NCBI GenBank assembly: GCA_019009955.1
Contig: CM032230.1
Location: 33,094,001 to 33,158,000 of the forward strand
DNA: 64,000 nucleotides
Direction of reading: 5' to 3'
Origin: Riptortus pedestris
Taxonomy: Eukaryota; Arthropoda; Insecta; Hemiptera; Alydidae
Shown: in pieces, positions 10,291 to 21,654 of the stretch
Position numbering within the stretch: position 1 is the stretch's first letter
Layout of the letters: each line of letters starts with the position of its first letter
Program-made: the position numbers and the translations under genes
Notes under the pieces: generated by a model
Databases searched by the model: none
What the model was told of the DNA's origin: nothing
Seen by the model: the letters and a program-made list of their open reading frames with translations, nothing else

Positions 10291-10539
10291 GACGTAGTCT
10301 GCTTTACCTATTAGCCTATTTTGTTGTAGGTAGCTCACAAATAAAAAAGTCCAGTAAAATCTTTTGACCCATTTTTGATTGATTGAGTAACGATTGAGCT
10401 CACAGAAATGCGACTTTGAGTTTGTTTGCCATTGTTAATTTAAATAATTTGAAACATGAAAAAAAAAAAAAAAAGATCTCTGAAGGATTTAAATAGAATA
10501 CCAGACAAACAGTAGACTTTATACAAATATTCGATTCTC

Positions 10540-10685
10540 GTCCGGTCAAAGGAAATTATTTAGTGACGAAAATTATTAAATAACATCCTAAAATCCGTCC
10601 CTGGCCAGAAAAGGGTGGTAACCTGTAGATAACTCATCCCAATTAGCCTGAGTTGCAAAAGATGAACGTTAATAAATAAAATATA
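10540..10685 (+). repeat. tRNA-derived SINE, 3' half
   Basis: It matches the body of the SINE at 36249-36470: GGAAATTATTTAGTGACG, TTATTAAATAACATCC, AAAGGGTGGTAACCTGTAG, CCCAATTAGCCTGAGTTGC and AACGTTAATAAATAA. The tRNA-like head with its B box is missing (5' truncated). Confidence 0.8.
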
Positions 10686-10689
10686 CAAA

Positions 10690-10760
10690 TATATAGACGA
10701 TTTTTTGTAAAATTGTGTTATGAATACAGTCCCAATGGCTGGTTTCCTTTAAGGAATTAT
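10690..10760 (+). mobile_element. Helentron-like 3'-end fragment
   Basis: A short diverged match to the family's last ~60 bp: TTATGAATACAGTCCCAATG then GCTGGTTTCCTTTAAGG, corresponding to TCATGAGTACAACCTCAATA, GCTGATTTCCCTTAAGG. It directly follows the SINE. Confidence 0.4.
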
Positions 10761-10845
10761 ATTATAATAATCTGGGAATTAAAAAAATGAAAAGTCCGCA
10801 AATATTTCCTTAGAGCTGTTGTAATTTAGAAGAGAGTAGACTCAC

Positions 10846-10930
10846 CTCCCTCGGTAAGCCTCTAATCCATGGCGGGCTACTTCAAAGCCCAGAACCACAA
10901 ACTTCTTTGAAATATTTCCTCTTGCTAAAT
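10846..10930 (-). CDS. Probable 85-bp internal exon of an unidentified gene
   Basis: On the minus strand a strong acceptor (GTTCATTTTCCACAG, AG just above 10930) is followed by 85 bp open in a single frame, then a GTGAGTC donor (plus-strand complement at 10840-10845). With two leading and two trailing bases it encodes LARGNISKKFVVLGFEVARH followed by GLEAYRG. Composition is clearly GC-richer than its surroundings. The presence of both consensus splice sites, the open frame and the balanced amino-acid content makes a real exon likely. I do not recognise the protein. The nearest other candidate exon on this strand is at 27378-27559; whether they belong to one gene is unknown. Confidence 0.5.
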
Positions 10931-11235
10931 CTGTGGAAAATGAACTGTTGCTGCTTTTATAATACATTTACAAACCAAAGCAGCTGAGAAGAAAAATGAG
11001 TGGCTGTAGAAAACAGGAGAAATTCGAAAACGGATCCAAACGATCTCAGAATAATTTAACAGAATAAGAAAGATTATGAACATAAATAAGAAATCCCTGG
11101 ATTAACAACCCACGTTGTTGCCTGACGTATTTCAAATTCATTACTTTGTTTAAGTAGTTACACAATTGCCTCACGATGTTGAGTGGCCACGGAGGTAACA
11201 GAAGTCCAATCTCAAAGCTCTATGGCTGCAGAACG

Positions 11236-11995
11236 TTTTAGCAGATTTCCCTTGTGGGAAATCAGCTATTGAGGTTGTACTCATGACGGAATTTTCGAAA
11301 TTTTTCTTCAAATGTCCGTCGATCCTACCTAGTAGATGACGAAAATGAGGCCCGTTCAAAACTGTATATATATATATATATATATATATCTATATATATA
11401 TATATATATATATATCTATATATATATATATATATATTTGTCTGTTACCGCTCTAGCGGTCGCAATTTTTGTTTGATCGTTACCAAACTCAATATTTAGT
11501 CGTTTTATGTCAAAAGAAAGATCAAGTTCGTTAACGGCTGAAATCGGACCACGGGGAGGGGGGGTTTAGAGGGGAGGATTTCCGAAAATTCAAAATATCT
11601 CCGTTACTATTCGTCGGATCGAAAAATTGTACAGAATCAATCTTATTGCAAATTAAATTTACTATAAATATTGTTCCATACATTTATTCTGTATCTTGAA
11701 TATTAACCGAGATATTTGCATTTGTATTCTGCGTGTGGTACCAGTAGGCTATGTTCGGACTTTCCGCCGAGAGCTCTGGCGGCCTTTTCCATAACTATCC
11801 GTCCCTCGTGAATAGGTTTAGAGGTTAGGTTAACTGTGTTTCGGGGCTAGAAACTACTGGGTTATTACGCCCTAAATAATGTTTTAGGTTTAGAGGTTTC
11901 TTTCTATTACAGTTGTTATTAGGCAGATTTCTCTATTGTAAAACTTCACGTGGGAAATCTGCTTAGTTTACGCAGCCCCTGCTTGACGGACTTTT
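11236..11995 (-). mobile_element. Helentron-like repeat copy, nearly complete
   Basis: Both ends are intact on the minus strand: 3' TTTTAGCAGATTTCCC with a GGGAAATC partner, 5' CACGTGGGAAATCTGC then CGCAGCCCCTGC and GACGGACTTTTA. Contains the (TA)n block at about 11366-11438, the CCGCTCTAGCGG palindrome at about 11449-11460, and the second 5' variant (AAACTTCACGTGGG). Confidence 0.9.
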
Positions 11996-12670
11996 ATATT
12001 TAGTATGTGATCCCGGATTGGTAACATAGTAGCTCTAGCTCAGTAATCCAGTGTGTTATCACCGAAAAATGATAAATAGCCATGACTTTTGATAAATTCA
12101 TGTTCCACAATATTTGTCAAACATCTTTGAAAAATATATTGTTTTTTTTTACTTATTTTGTTTGCTTTTTAATTTGTTTTCAACCTTCACTATCCCTTCT
12201 TCCCATTCCTAGTTTCGTTTACATAATTTAATTACTGAAGTAGAAATAGAGATAACGATGTCCATTTATGTAACACTACTGTGTTTTATAAATTTACCTT
12301 GTTTTAAGAAGGAATTTTAAATTTTTATTTTGTACAGCACATAATTATAAATTTTTATAATTTCTAGTCCGAATGTTATGAACACGATTTATGAAAATCA
12401 TAAAATTCAGCTCTTTCCATTTTATTCATGTGCTTAGATCTTTTAGTAATCAAATTATATTAATACCTAAAATTACTTATTTATATTCAAGGTATAAAAC
12501 ACTATAAACTTAAAATACATTTTTCTACCCAACGCATATCAGCGGAAATATTTGAACAGTTATATTTTGTTCCCTCCCTCACTTCTCCCGGCCCGACATA
12601 CATGGAGCCTGATTTTCAGTTTTACTTGAAACGTTTAGTTTGGTAGAGGTCAGTTAACAGTGTAATATAT
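11996..12670. other. AT-rich unassigned sequence
   Basis: No recognised repeat or coding signal. The segment ends where the SINE 3' half begins. Confidence 0.4.
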
Positions 12671-12812
12671 GTTATTTATTAACGTCCAATTTGTGCTTCT
12701 AAGGCTAATTGGGACGCATTATTTACAGGCTTCCACCATTTTCAAACCAGGGTGGGACTAAGGATTTTATTAAGTGTATTCATAACTAAATAATTTCCTA
12801 TAACCCGGGTGA
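12671..12812 (-). repeat. SINE 3' half, separated from its 5' half by a LINE insertion
   Basis: On the minus strand this reads ATAGGAAATTATTTAGTTATG, AAACCAGGGTGGG in complement, and ends in AACGTTAATAAATAAC, as in the other SINE copies. Its upstream boundary is TCACCCGGGT, the same 10 bp that ends the SINE 5' half at 13924-13933, so the two halves were contiguous before insertion of 12813-13923. Confidence 0.8.
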
Positions 12813-13923
12813 TTATTTGTTTGTTTGAGATGCCACTACAATGGCGATATAATTTTACAAAATTAAATGAATATAAACATTATTTCAAAGCTAAATGTTA
12901 CAAAAGTACAAAATAAATAGAACCATGCCGCTACAATGGCGATTCATATTTTAACATGTTAGAATATAGTTTTACAAGATTAAATAAATATTAAAATTTT
13001 TACACAGCTAACTTTTACAAATGTACAAAATAAATAGAATGGACAAAACTAAATATAAATTGTTAGTATATTTACAACATGAGGAAAAAATAAAAATAAA
13101 ACAACAAAGAAAAAAAAAGATAAATAAAAATAAAAGAAAAACTATAAATAGTTAAACTGGGAGGAGGCAAAACTTATATTCTTCAGTGCTTGCTATATAT
13201 AACTTTCATAATTGTAGATAATAGATTTTATATTTCATCAAATAATCCATTATTTCTTAAATACTTAAAAACATCATCTATAAATTGGCTACTGTCGGCC
13301 AGTAGTTCGCATACATTTGTGGGCCATGGGTACGTTTTCACTTGTGTGCAGTCAGTTAGTATGTGTTTTACAGTCAGCGTTCTGTTGCAGTAGCGACATA
13401 TAGGTTCATCTTGTCTGCTCATTAGATATGAATGCGTTAGTCTAGTGTGTCCTGTGCGCAGGCGTGTAAGTACAATTTCTTCTCTTCTAGAATGTCTATT
13501 ACTAGCGTGTTTGATTTGATTTCTCTAAGTTTTCTGTCAGTGTTATATCATAAATTATTCCAGTCATTAATTACGAGTTTTCTTATTTGAGAGAAAGCGT
13601 CTTGGTGAGGTATGTCCAAAAAATTTATTTGTTCAAGTTCAGTTGATTGTTTGGCTGCTTTGTCTACTATATCACTTTGAGATATGCCCACATGGCCGGG
13701 TAACCAATAAATAGTAATGTGTTTTTTTAGTCTATGAATATTGTTAAAAATTTCAATAATAAGGGGATTGGTGGAGTATATGTCTTCAAGTGACTTTATT
13801 GAACTTAATGAGTCTGTACAAATGACTATGTCTCTTTTAGTAGTTGTGATGTTCGTTAGTCCTAAGAGTATAGCCTGTAATTCTGCCGTGTATATTGTAT
13901 TGTAGTCATGTAGTTGTAGTATT
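12813..13923 (-). mobile_element. 5'-truncated RNase H-bearing LINE inserted in a SINE
   Basis: This 1.1-kb insert is bounded by the 10-bp duplication ACCCGGGTGA (12803-12812 and 13924-13933), the expected LINE target-site duplication. It starts inside the RNase H domain, continues into the C-terminal Cys/His region, then a 3' UTR with a two-copy ~115-bp tandem repeat (about 12830-13040, CGCCATTGTAG in each) and ends with an A-rich CAAACAAACAAATAA tail. The domain order RNase H followed by a C-x2-C-x-H-x-C-type segment suggests an I/Nimb/LOA-like or related clade. Confidence 0.8.
13228..13923 (-). pseudogene. LINE ORF2 C-terminus: RNase H plus Cys/His domain, broken
   Basis: The upstream part (13548-13923) carries RNase H landmarks: TIYTAELQAILLGL (glutamate motif), ICTDSLSSIKSL (TDS aspartate) and IYWLPGHVGI...DIVDKAAK (GHxGI with the final aspartate, though the usual NE before it is changed to QS). 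An in-frame TGA follows NDWNNL (13548-13550) and a frameshift lies shortly after (about 13490-13510). Then REEIVLTRLRTGHTRLTH and PICRYCNRTLTVKHILTDC follow, typical of LINE C-termini, ending at 13228. The open frame extends upstream to 14033, but that extra 5' sequence is SINE-derived and not part of the LINE. Non-functional. Confidence 0.8.
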
Positions 13924-14035
13924 ACCCGGGTGAGAATCGAATCCAAGGCTCCGGATTTGCCAAGTGAGTGTTCGCGGAAGATTGAACTCCCCGAAGAGTG
14001 ATGCAGGCGCGCGCCATTGATGGCGTCACCCACCG
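13924..14035 (-). repeat. SINE 5' (tRNA-like) half, counterpart of 12671-12812
   Basis: On the minus strand: ACTCACTTGGCAAATCCGGA, CTTGGATTCGATTCTCACCC (B-box GATTCGATTC) then GGGT, matching TCTCATATGGTAAACCTAGA, GTGGCGAGTTCGATTCCCGC in the SINE at 36249. The outer head (CGCGCGCCTGCATCACTC) is diverged. Confidence 0.65.
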
Positions 14036-14047
14036 TCCACTCATTAT

Positions 14048-14300
14048 GATAGTATGATTACTATCACTTCATTATATGTTATTATGATTACTATTACTTC
14101 ATTATATGTTATTTATCTCCATTCATTCTTTTATAATTTACACCGCCCTCCTTTTATTATACAGTCCACTCTCTCAAATTCACAAATGGGGCGAAGGGGC
14201 ATCTCCCTATACTTCTTTTTATGGGAAGTCTCATCGACCCCGAAATAAGAGATTAAGACCAACGCCTTAACCCTCATAGCTAACCCGAGTGCCGTGTGTA
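14048..14300 (-). repeat. SINE-like repeat (family 2) with tandem tail
   Basis: On the minus strand it begins with AGGGTTAAGGCGTTGGTCTT (tRNA-like head), then TTTCGGGGTCGATGAGACTT, GGGAGATGCCCCTTCGC and GAGAGTGGACTGTATAAT. It ends in a duplicated ATATAATGAAGTAATAGTAA tail unit (about 14048-14110). The partner copy is at 3241-3440. Confidence 0.6.
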
Positions 14301-14513
14301 TATATTTATCACCGCTCAAAACACGCAGTAGCGTAAGCCACAAAATAGCGATTCTATCAATTCTATAAAACACATTAATAAACGTAATCTTCTGGGAGCC
14401 GTATTTGCCGAAGATGTGATAGTGACTTAGGACTCTGGAGAAGGAAGGCAAGAGGTGGATTACCATCTCCTCCTATTGCGGATGCATGAGACATGAGGCA
14501 AGAAGAATCTCAA

Positions 14514-14550
14514 CCCTCCTTGGTAGCGGTGGGTAGCTTACCAAGGAGGG
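14514..14550. repeat. 12-bp perfect inverted repeat (hairpin)
   Basis: CCCTCCTTGGTA at 14514-14525 and TACCAAGGAGGG at 14539-14550 are separated by 13 bp. The region on both sides (14301-14611) otherwise holds nothing I recognise. Confidence 0.7.
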
Positions 14551-14611
14551 GACCTAATATAATATGGGTTGCCAGGATAAGCCATTCCAGACAGTCAATT
14601 ACAAGGCCATC

Positions 14612-15042
14612 CGAAAAAAGTCCGCGTAAACTAAGTAGATGTCTCACGTGAAGTTTTACAATAGAGAAATTTCACGAGAGTCGAGCAGTTAAGGAAACGG
14701 CCGAACTAGCTTTTCCTGGGAAAGCCACCCGTCCGTTAGACGCCCAGATTTAATAAAAATACAAATTACTCGGTTAATATTCAAGATAGCGAATAAATTT
14801 ATATAACAATATTTATAGCAAATTTAATTTGCAATAAGATTGATTCTGTACAATTTTTCGATCCGACGTATAGTAATGGAGATATTTTGCATTTTTGAAA
14901 ATCCTCCGCTTTAAACCCCCCCTCCCACTAGTCCGATTTCAGCCATTAACGAACTTGATCTTTCTTTTTACATATAACGACTAAATATCGAGTTTGGTAA
15001 CGATCATACAAAAATTACGGTAACAGACAAATATATAGATAG

Positions 15043-15119
<77 letters not shown>

Positions 15120-15245
15120 TTTTGAACGGACCTCATTTTCGTCATCTACTAGGTAGGATCGATGGACGTTTAAAGAAAAATTTCGAAAATTCCGTCATGA
15201 GTACAACCTCAATAGCTGATTTCCCTTAAGGGAAATCTGCTAAAA
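14612..15245 (+). mobile_element. Helentron-like repeat copy, 5' hairpin deleted
   Basis: The 5' end reads AAAAAAGTCCGCGTAAACTAA: the CACGCAGGGGCTG segment is missing, then ACGTGAAGTTTTACAATAG. A (TA)n of about 80 bp lies at 15038-15116. The 3' end is perfect (GATTTCCCTTAAGGGAAATC then TGCTAAAA). Confidence 0.9.
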
Positions 15246-16265
15246 AGACATAGAGTTGACATGGCTAGTAATGATGGCTAAATATCTTCAAAATTTGTAA
15301 TGCCAACAAAAAAGAAAAAAAAATCTTTAAATGTATCCTATAATATTTGTTATTAGAGAAGAATTTAGGTTCACCTAAGAAAGAATTAAGGCTTCAAAAC
15401 GGTTTATTTTGGCGGAGGGTTTTCAAAGAACTCGCCCTCTAAGAGAGAACCAATCCAAAACGTTGATAGTTTCCTGGCTAAATCATTCTCTAGGGTTCGG
15501 GCCCTTTCCTTTGATCTTGGATTGCATCCTTTACTTTCCGCCACCTCGAGTTTGAAAGAGAAGAAAAAAAGTGGGGCAGATTTTTTTTTCTATCAAAAGT
15601 TTAATGATTTCTACCTTGGAGCAGTGCGTTCCACAAAAAAAGAAAGAAATAGACGCCATAATGAATGTTCGTGAACAATAAATTAAACGACACATTTTTC
15701 AATTTGGTTTATTTTAATGAGAGGTTTTCCTCATATATAATTTATGAACGAAATACAATTTCGTCTTCTGGGCTGGTGAGATTTTGAGGCTGAGTTGTTC
15801 AAGCTCATTCGATTTTAATAGAACCCCTTCATTAAGGTGAATGGGCTAATTTAGGGGTGGCTTATTATCTCTCAAGAACTCTTAAGATAAAACACTGAAA
15901 GCCCGATCAATATTTCTTGGGTTTGAAAAGGCACGTTCTTGAACTTGGAGAATATTTTAGAGTCCTTCTCTTGTGGATCCGATATTGACAGATAATTATT
16001 TAACTATTTAAGCTACTTGTCTTCATATGGATTGATGTAGTTGAAAAATATAGAAATGTTCTAGATATAATAGAAGAAATTGTAAGCTCTGAGAGAATGG
16101 AAGTGGTAGAGCCAACCACAACATTCCGATTTCACTTCCAAAGCCACTGTCGGTCCTGGACAGCCACCTGTTGAATTTAAATTTAATTCCACCACAATGT
16201 TAAAAAGAGAATGTTCTTGCTTGATATCGCAGTTTATAGGTGCTTCATAAAATTCCTCCCTCCCA
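15246..16265. other. Unassigned; one weak exon-like frame
   Basis: 15400-15560 is somewhat GC-rich without coding support. On the minus strand, 16061-16303 is open for 80 codons and includes STGGCPGPTVALEVKSECCG after an acceptor-like TTAAATTCAACAG, but no good donor follows, so I do not call an exon. Confidence 0.3.
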
Positions 16266-17012
16266 ATAAAAAAGTCCGTCAATGAAAGTAAATGAGAAAT
16301 CATTTAGTGAATTTACAATATAAGTTAATAGTCCATACAACCTAATACGGCTGGATTGTAATCAAACAGGTTAGCCAACCTTGTAGTGCAGTATCGATAG
16401 ATAGACCGGAAAAACAAACAATTAAAGAAATATATCTAAATATAAAATATTAATTTTATTGGAAACTATTTATTATAGTTAGTGGAGTAATTTGAAATGA
16501 ATCAAAATAATTTCTACCTCAATCACTCAGATTTTTGTAGTCCAAGAAAAAAAGGGGGGGGGGGTCAACAGAACGTATTTGTTTGTACCTCGTAAAATAA
16601 AGCTTTGTAGAAAACAATATTTTGTTTTTAACCTAATAATGAGGTGGTTCATTAGATATCAGCTTATTATTAATATGTCCCTAGTAGGAGTAGGGGTTTA
16701 CTGAAAGCGGAACTCATTACAAAAAATACAAATATCTTGGTTAATACTCATTAACTATAAAATATGTATAGGACAATATTTATAGTAAATGTAATTTGGA
16801 ATAAGATTGATTTCATACAATTTTTCGAACCGACGTATAGTAACGGAGATATTTCGAATTTTCGAAAATCCTCCCCTCTAAACCCCCCCCCCCCCCTCCC
16901 ACTGGTCCGATTTCAGCCGTTAACGAACTTGATCTTTCTTTTTACATAAAACGACTAAATTTCGAGTTTGTTAACGATCAAACAAAAATTGCGACCGCTA
17001 GAGCGGTAACAG

Positions 17013-17076
<64 letters not shown>

Positions 17077-17203
17077 TTTTGAACGGAACTCATTTTCGTC
17101 ATCTACTAAGTAGGATCGATGGACATTTGAAGAAAAATGTCGAAAATTCCGTCATGAGTATAACCTCAATAGCTGATTTCCCTGAAGGGAAATCTGTCTT
17201 TCA
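16266..17203 (+). mobile_element. Helentron-like repeat copy, long variant
   Basis: 5' end AAAAAAGTCCGTCAATG with the hairpin lost. The extra 5' block (TTATTGGAAACTATTTATTA, CAATCACTCAGATTTTTGTA) is shared with 34885, 41232 and 54438 copies. It includes a C14-type run at about 16886, GCGACCGCTAGAGCGGTAAC, (TA)n at 17019-17073 and 3' GATTTCCCTGAAGGGAAATC. Confidence 0.85.
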
Positions 17204-17767
17204 TTTCTAGTAGCAGCTACACAAATGCCAGAATTACTGCTGAATGAAATGTTTTTCTGTTGGCTGTTTTTATTATCATTGTTGATCCCTTAATACTAGT
17301 AATGATGAAAATACTTTTAACTTTTTGATGTTTATCATATTGATTTAGAGTATTTCTGATTTAAACATTCATGCAACATCATTGATTTAAGGGTAATTTA
17401 TATTTTAGGCTTTTTATGAATTTGGTGTAAATTCATAGAATTCTTCTTCATTGATTGTAGATTATGCAGTGTTAAATAAACCTTTGTAAATTCATTTCAC
17501 AAATTAAAATACGAAAAGTAATTTTTTATATTATTTTTTGGCTTTTAATTCGTAATCACATGTCTTCTTTTTAATTGCTAATAAATTCCACGCAGTTTTT
17601 ATTCACGCCCAAAGTAGGATATTTTTTGAAAAGTTTCACCCTTACCCAACATTAGATGTTAATAGTATAATGGGAAGAAGAGTCTAAGTACGGAAATAGT
17701 AAAATGAAACTCTAAACAATTACTTTCAATTAAAATAGAAATGTTTTTTATTATGTAAATATTATTA
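17204..17767. other. AT-rich unassigned sequence
   Basis: Nothing recognised. Confidence 0.4.
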
Positions 17768-17988
17768 TTTATTTATTAACGTCCACTTTTTGCAACTTAG
17801 GCTAATCGGGACGGGTTATCTACAGGTTACCACCCTTTTCTAGCCAGGGTGGGATTTTAGGACGTTATTTAATGAATTTCGTCTCTAAATAATTTCCTTT
17901 GCCCAGGCAAGAATCGAACTCGCCATTCTAGGTTTACCATGTGAGTTAAAGGTCAACGATTTAACTCGCATGTCTATCCTGAGCCCCA
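17768..17988 (-). repeat. tRNA-derived SINE, near full length
   Basis: On the minus strand: head GGGGCTCAGGATAGACATGC with GTTAAATCG, then TCACATGGTAAACCTAGAAT, GGCGAGTTCGATTCTTGCC (B box), GGAAATTATTTAGAGACG, AAAAGGGTGGTAACCTGTAG and tail GGACGTTAATAAATAAAT. Confidence 0.85.
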
Positions 17989-18907
17989 AAAATATGTAAA
18001 TAGATAGTATTATTAATAGCCTATCTAAAATGAAATTCAAGTTTAATTAAGTAATTATTTATAATTCTAGAAGTTATTTTCAGTCTTCAGCAACGCTTTG
18101 GCCTAAAGAGTTATGTCTGGTAGATGATTCTAGTTGCTTACCATAAACATATCAGCATTATTCATTCTCTTTGTAGCAACAAGGTTTTTCTCGCACCTTC
18201 AGAATTTAGTGGCACTTAAATTAAGGCACTCCGAAATTGTGATTTAATTCTGATCAATTTTCCACAATTAAAAAATATTTGATTATCTATCTATCTAACA
18301 GTTAAAGGAGATACTGTTGCCCAAGGCATTAGTCGTGCTCAATTGTGTTTATTCATTGACGTAAGACCTATTATACTTCAACACTCAGAAACTCAAATTG
18401 GTTCTAATGTTTTGACTCATAAAAGATATCTATGTCACAAATTTCTTTTCCTGAGAATTAGTTATTAGATTAGATTAGAGTATTGTTTTTTACCTGAAAC
18501 TAATATATATATATAGGGAATTGAGCCACGCGCCATCCTCTTATTCGGTTGTCAGTATTCTCGGAACCAAGATCCTTGTCGACGGTCCAATTCGCTAACC
18601 CATTCAGCAGTCAGCTGAGCAATCTCCACTAGTTTGGTCTGGACTTGAAAAGTTGTTTAAAACTACGTGAAAACTATTGTAACGTAGTTCTAGTTAGACA
18701 CTAGATGCCCCCCCGTATTATTATTTTATTATCTGCCTCTCATGGCTTAAATATATTTAATAATAATCATTTGGTCATTTGATTTTGTATCAATTTATAT
18801 ATATAATTTTCATCATCGTTGATTGCTAGTGAAATTCCCTTTCTTGATTTGTTTGAAAGCGGTTTGGATTTGAGAATTATAATTTTCTACAGCTAGATCG
18901 CTACATT
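17989..18907. other. Unassigned sequence
   Basis: No feature recognised. A short TATATATATA lies near 18508. Confidence 0.4.
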
Positions 18908-19110
18908 ACCATGGATCTGTACAGGTCATTTACTGGTTACCACCGTTATCTAACCGGGGTGGTTTTAAGGCTTTTAATTAAGGAGTTCGCAACTAAATAA
19001 ATTCCTATTTCCAACTTTAATATTGAACCCACGATTCTAAATTCAAGTATCTCCATTAAGACGACCTCCATAACTCACATGGCTCTCCAGAGCCACTGGT
19101 GGTTCTCGAT
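18908..19110 (-). repeat. tRNA-derived SINE, diverged
   Basis: On the minus strand: GCCATGTGAGTTATGGAGGT, AATCGTGGGTTCAATATTAA (altered B box), AATTTATTTAGTTGCGAAC, CCACCCCGGTTAGATAACGG and TGGTAACCAGTAAATGACC. It abuts the Helentron-like copy at 19114. Confidence 0.65.
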
Positions 19111-19113
19111 ACT

Positions 19114-19682
19114 AAAAATATAGTCCGCCGCGCAAGAGCTGCGTTAATTAAGTAGATGTTCCTCGTGCGCCTCGTATTTGCATTAATCTCAAAAGGTAAA
19201 AGTTCACAATGTTTGGTGTTTAAATTTAAATAAAGGCCTTCATGATATAGCTGCTTATAAGTTGGAGTGGGGGGGGGTTTACTAAAGGCTGACATCTAGA
19301 AAATGTCAATATCTTCGTTAATAATGAGAAAACATGTATGTAACAACATTTTGTAGACAATTAAATGTGCAATACAATTACCATTATACAAGTTCTCGAT
19401 CCGAAGCATAATAACGGAAATATTTCTACTTTTCGAAATTCTTCCCCTCTAAAGTTCTTCTCTTTCCCATATTTACGAACGTGATCTTAGTTTTGCATAA
19501 GACGTTTAAATATCAGCGATCAAACAATACAGCGGCAACAGAAAAATATATGTATAATTTTGATCGGACGTCATTTTCGTTATCTCCTAGTTAAGATTCA
19601 TGGACATTTGTGGAACATTTTCAAAAATCCCGTCATGTGTATGACCTCAAACGCTGATTTCCTTTGAGGGAAATCTGCTAAT
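19114..19682 (+). mobile_element. Helentron-like repeat copy
   Basis: 5' AGTCCGCCGCGCAAGAGCTGCG, then GTTCCTCGTGCGCCTCGTAT; 3' GATTTCCTTTGAGGGAAATC then TGCTAA. No long microsatellite: only a short TATATG lies at the usual site. Confidence 0.8.
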
Positions 19683-20966
19683 ATTTAAGACTGCGAGGCT
19701 AAGCATTTCTATTAGCACGAAGACTTACTTAAGTTACTAGAATTGGGAGTGAATATGTAGGTTAGGAGTTGAGCGAGCTTGGAGTGGTTAAGGTCAAAGG
19801 GAGAAGGAGGTACACACTCGAGAGGCAGGGGAGAGGGTAGTGTCGAAGGGGAGGGACAGAGTGCGCTAGCGTTAGGGGTGGTTGGGGTTTACACAGTCCC
19901 TTCTGGCTCAGTCTGCTTCTGCATTTCAACCTGTTAGTATCGCACTCACTTCTATACAACATTCGTCCTTTACGCTCGTACTTGCCAAGTCCATCTCTCC
20001 AACAATTACTAACCATCTAACAATTTGAGGAGTAAGTAGTAATTTATAAAGCCTCATAAACATCTTGGATATTTATATTAAATACTGAATCACACACTTG
20101 TTACAACATAAACACAAAATACCGGCGAAATACGCTCCCGGCGTGCTCTATAGATATCTGCATTTTATTTGTCAGAAAAATAATTTACGCATATATTGAC
20201 AGCCAGATTCTAGAGAGATATACCACTTTTGAAGAGTTAAAATGAAACACACTAGAATCTACAAGACTACAAACAAACAACAACAACCTACAAATAAAGG
20301 AAATTAATAAATCGTATTGCTGTTGTCTTCGATTGGAGGATCAAAATAGAAAAATAAACTATACTGTTGAACTACAGACATTTATTTCCAAATAAATAAT
20401 TCAATGATTACTTTTTTTCTATGAAATTTTGGACCAAACGCCTTAAATTTAAAGGAAGAAGTAAGAAATCACTCATGTGGAGTTTGCGAGATAATATTTA
20501 CTTGAAATTAATGAGTACAGATGCTACATTATATCGTTTATTCAGTAACGATGTATCTGAAAATTCTGCAATTGTATAGAACTTGCCAAAAACTGACTGA
20601 AATCTTTAAAATTAATACAGTAGAAGGTGATTATATTTGTGTCAGTTTGAATAACGTACCCCAGAAGTCAAGTATTAGCAAGAGGTTACAGCCTTTCTGG
20701 AAATTATAACTTGATTTCTAATTTTACTAAAATTTGGCAATTATATTATTTCACGGACAAGAGATATAATGCAGGATGCAGATAGATAACACATTGTCAC
20801 TATACTACATTTCATGAGCAAATAAAACTGTATAACTGCATCTTAAACGGACTTCTAATTATACAATATTTAGATCAATTGCTCTGTAAGTGCATGAATA
20901 TGCTTCCTATACAATAGTAATATTATTCTTTTTCTTTAAAAGTAGTGTTACTCTCAATTTCATTCA
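19683..20966. other. Unassigned; GC-rich patch at 19760-20020
   Basis: The patch contains polypurine stretches (GGCAGGGGAGAGGGTAG) and a minus-strand open frame of 84 codons (19762-20016) rich in Pro, Leu and Ser without a recognisable motif. The rest is AT-rich with no repeat match. Confidence 0.35.
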
Positions 20967-21492
20967 ATAAGCAGATTTCCCTTCGGGGAATTCAGCTATT
21001 GAGGTTGTACTACTGACTCAATTTTCAAAACTTTCTTCAAATGTTCATCGATCTTACCTAGTAGATAATGACAACGATGTCTATTCAAAATTATTTGTCT
21101 ATTAATGCTTTGCCCCTTCGAAATTTTAATTTGGCCTTAACAAACTCGATATTTAAACGTTCTATGTAAAACGAAAATAACTTTCGTAAATGGCTGAAAT
21201 CGGACCAGTGGGAAGGAGTGGGGGGAAATTCAGAATATTTCTGTAATTATAAGAAGTATCAAAAACTTGTATGAAAGCAATCTTATCGCACAATTAATTG
21301 TCAATAAATGTTAATATGTACATTTATTCCTTATCTCAAACCGAGATATTTCCATTTTTTAGTATTCTGCATCCAGTAAATCCACTACTCATGTCAGAAT
21401 AGCAATATGTTGTTATATCATGAACCACATTATACTAAGTTTTAATACATAATATTGTTTTCAAGAAAAAAGGCAAATACATTGTGTGATTA
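20967..21492 (-). mobile_element. Helentron-like repeat copy, 5' terminus missing
   Basis: Minus-strand 3' end AGCAGATTTCCCTTCGGGGA followed by ATTCAGCTATTGAGGTTG. The interior retains GGCTGAAATCGGACCAGTGG and CGAGATATTTCCA. The other side fades in the first-variant region (ATCATGAACCACATTATACT). Confidence 0.8.
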
Positions 21493-21654
21493 CATCACCA
21501 ATTAGTAAGTTACGTGCTTGTACAGGCGATAATAACATAGCCCTATAATCTTAAGAAACAAACAAACTTCTTATAGGAAATTGTGATTTTAAATTGTTTA
21601 GATTTTTTATGATGTCTAATATAAAAAACTATTGTCTTGTCAATCTCATTTGTT

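Noticed and set aside
16061..16303. Possible minus-strand exon (STGGCPGPTVALEVKSECCG)
   Set aside because: An acceptor-like site exists, but there is no donor and no protein similarity that I recognise.
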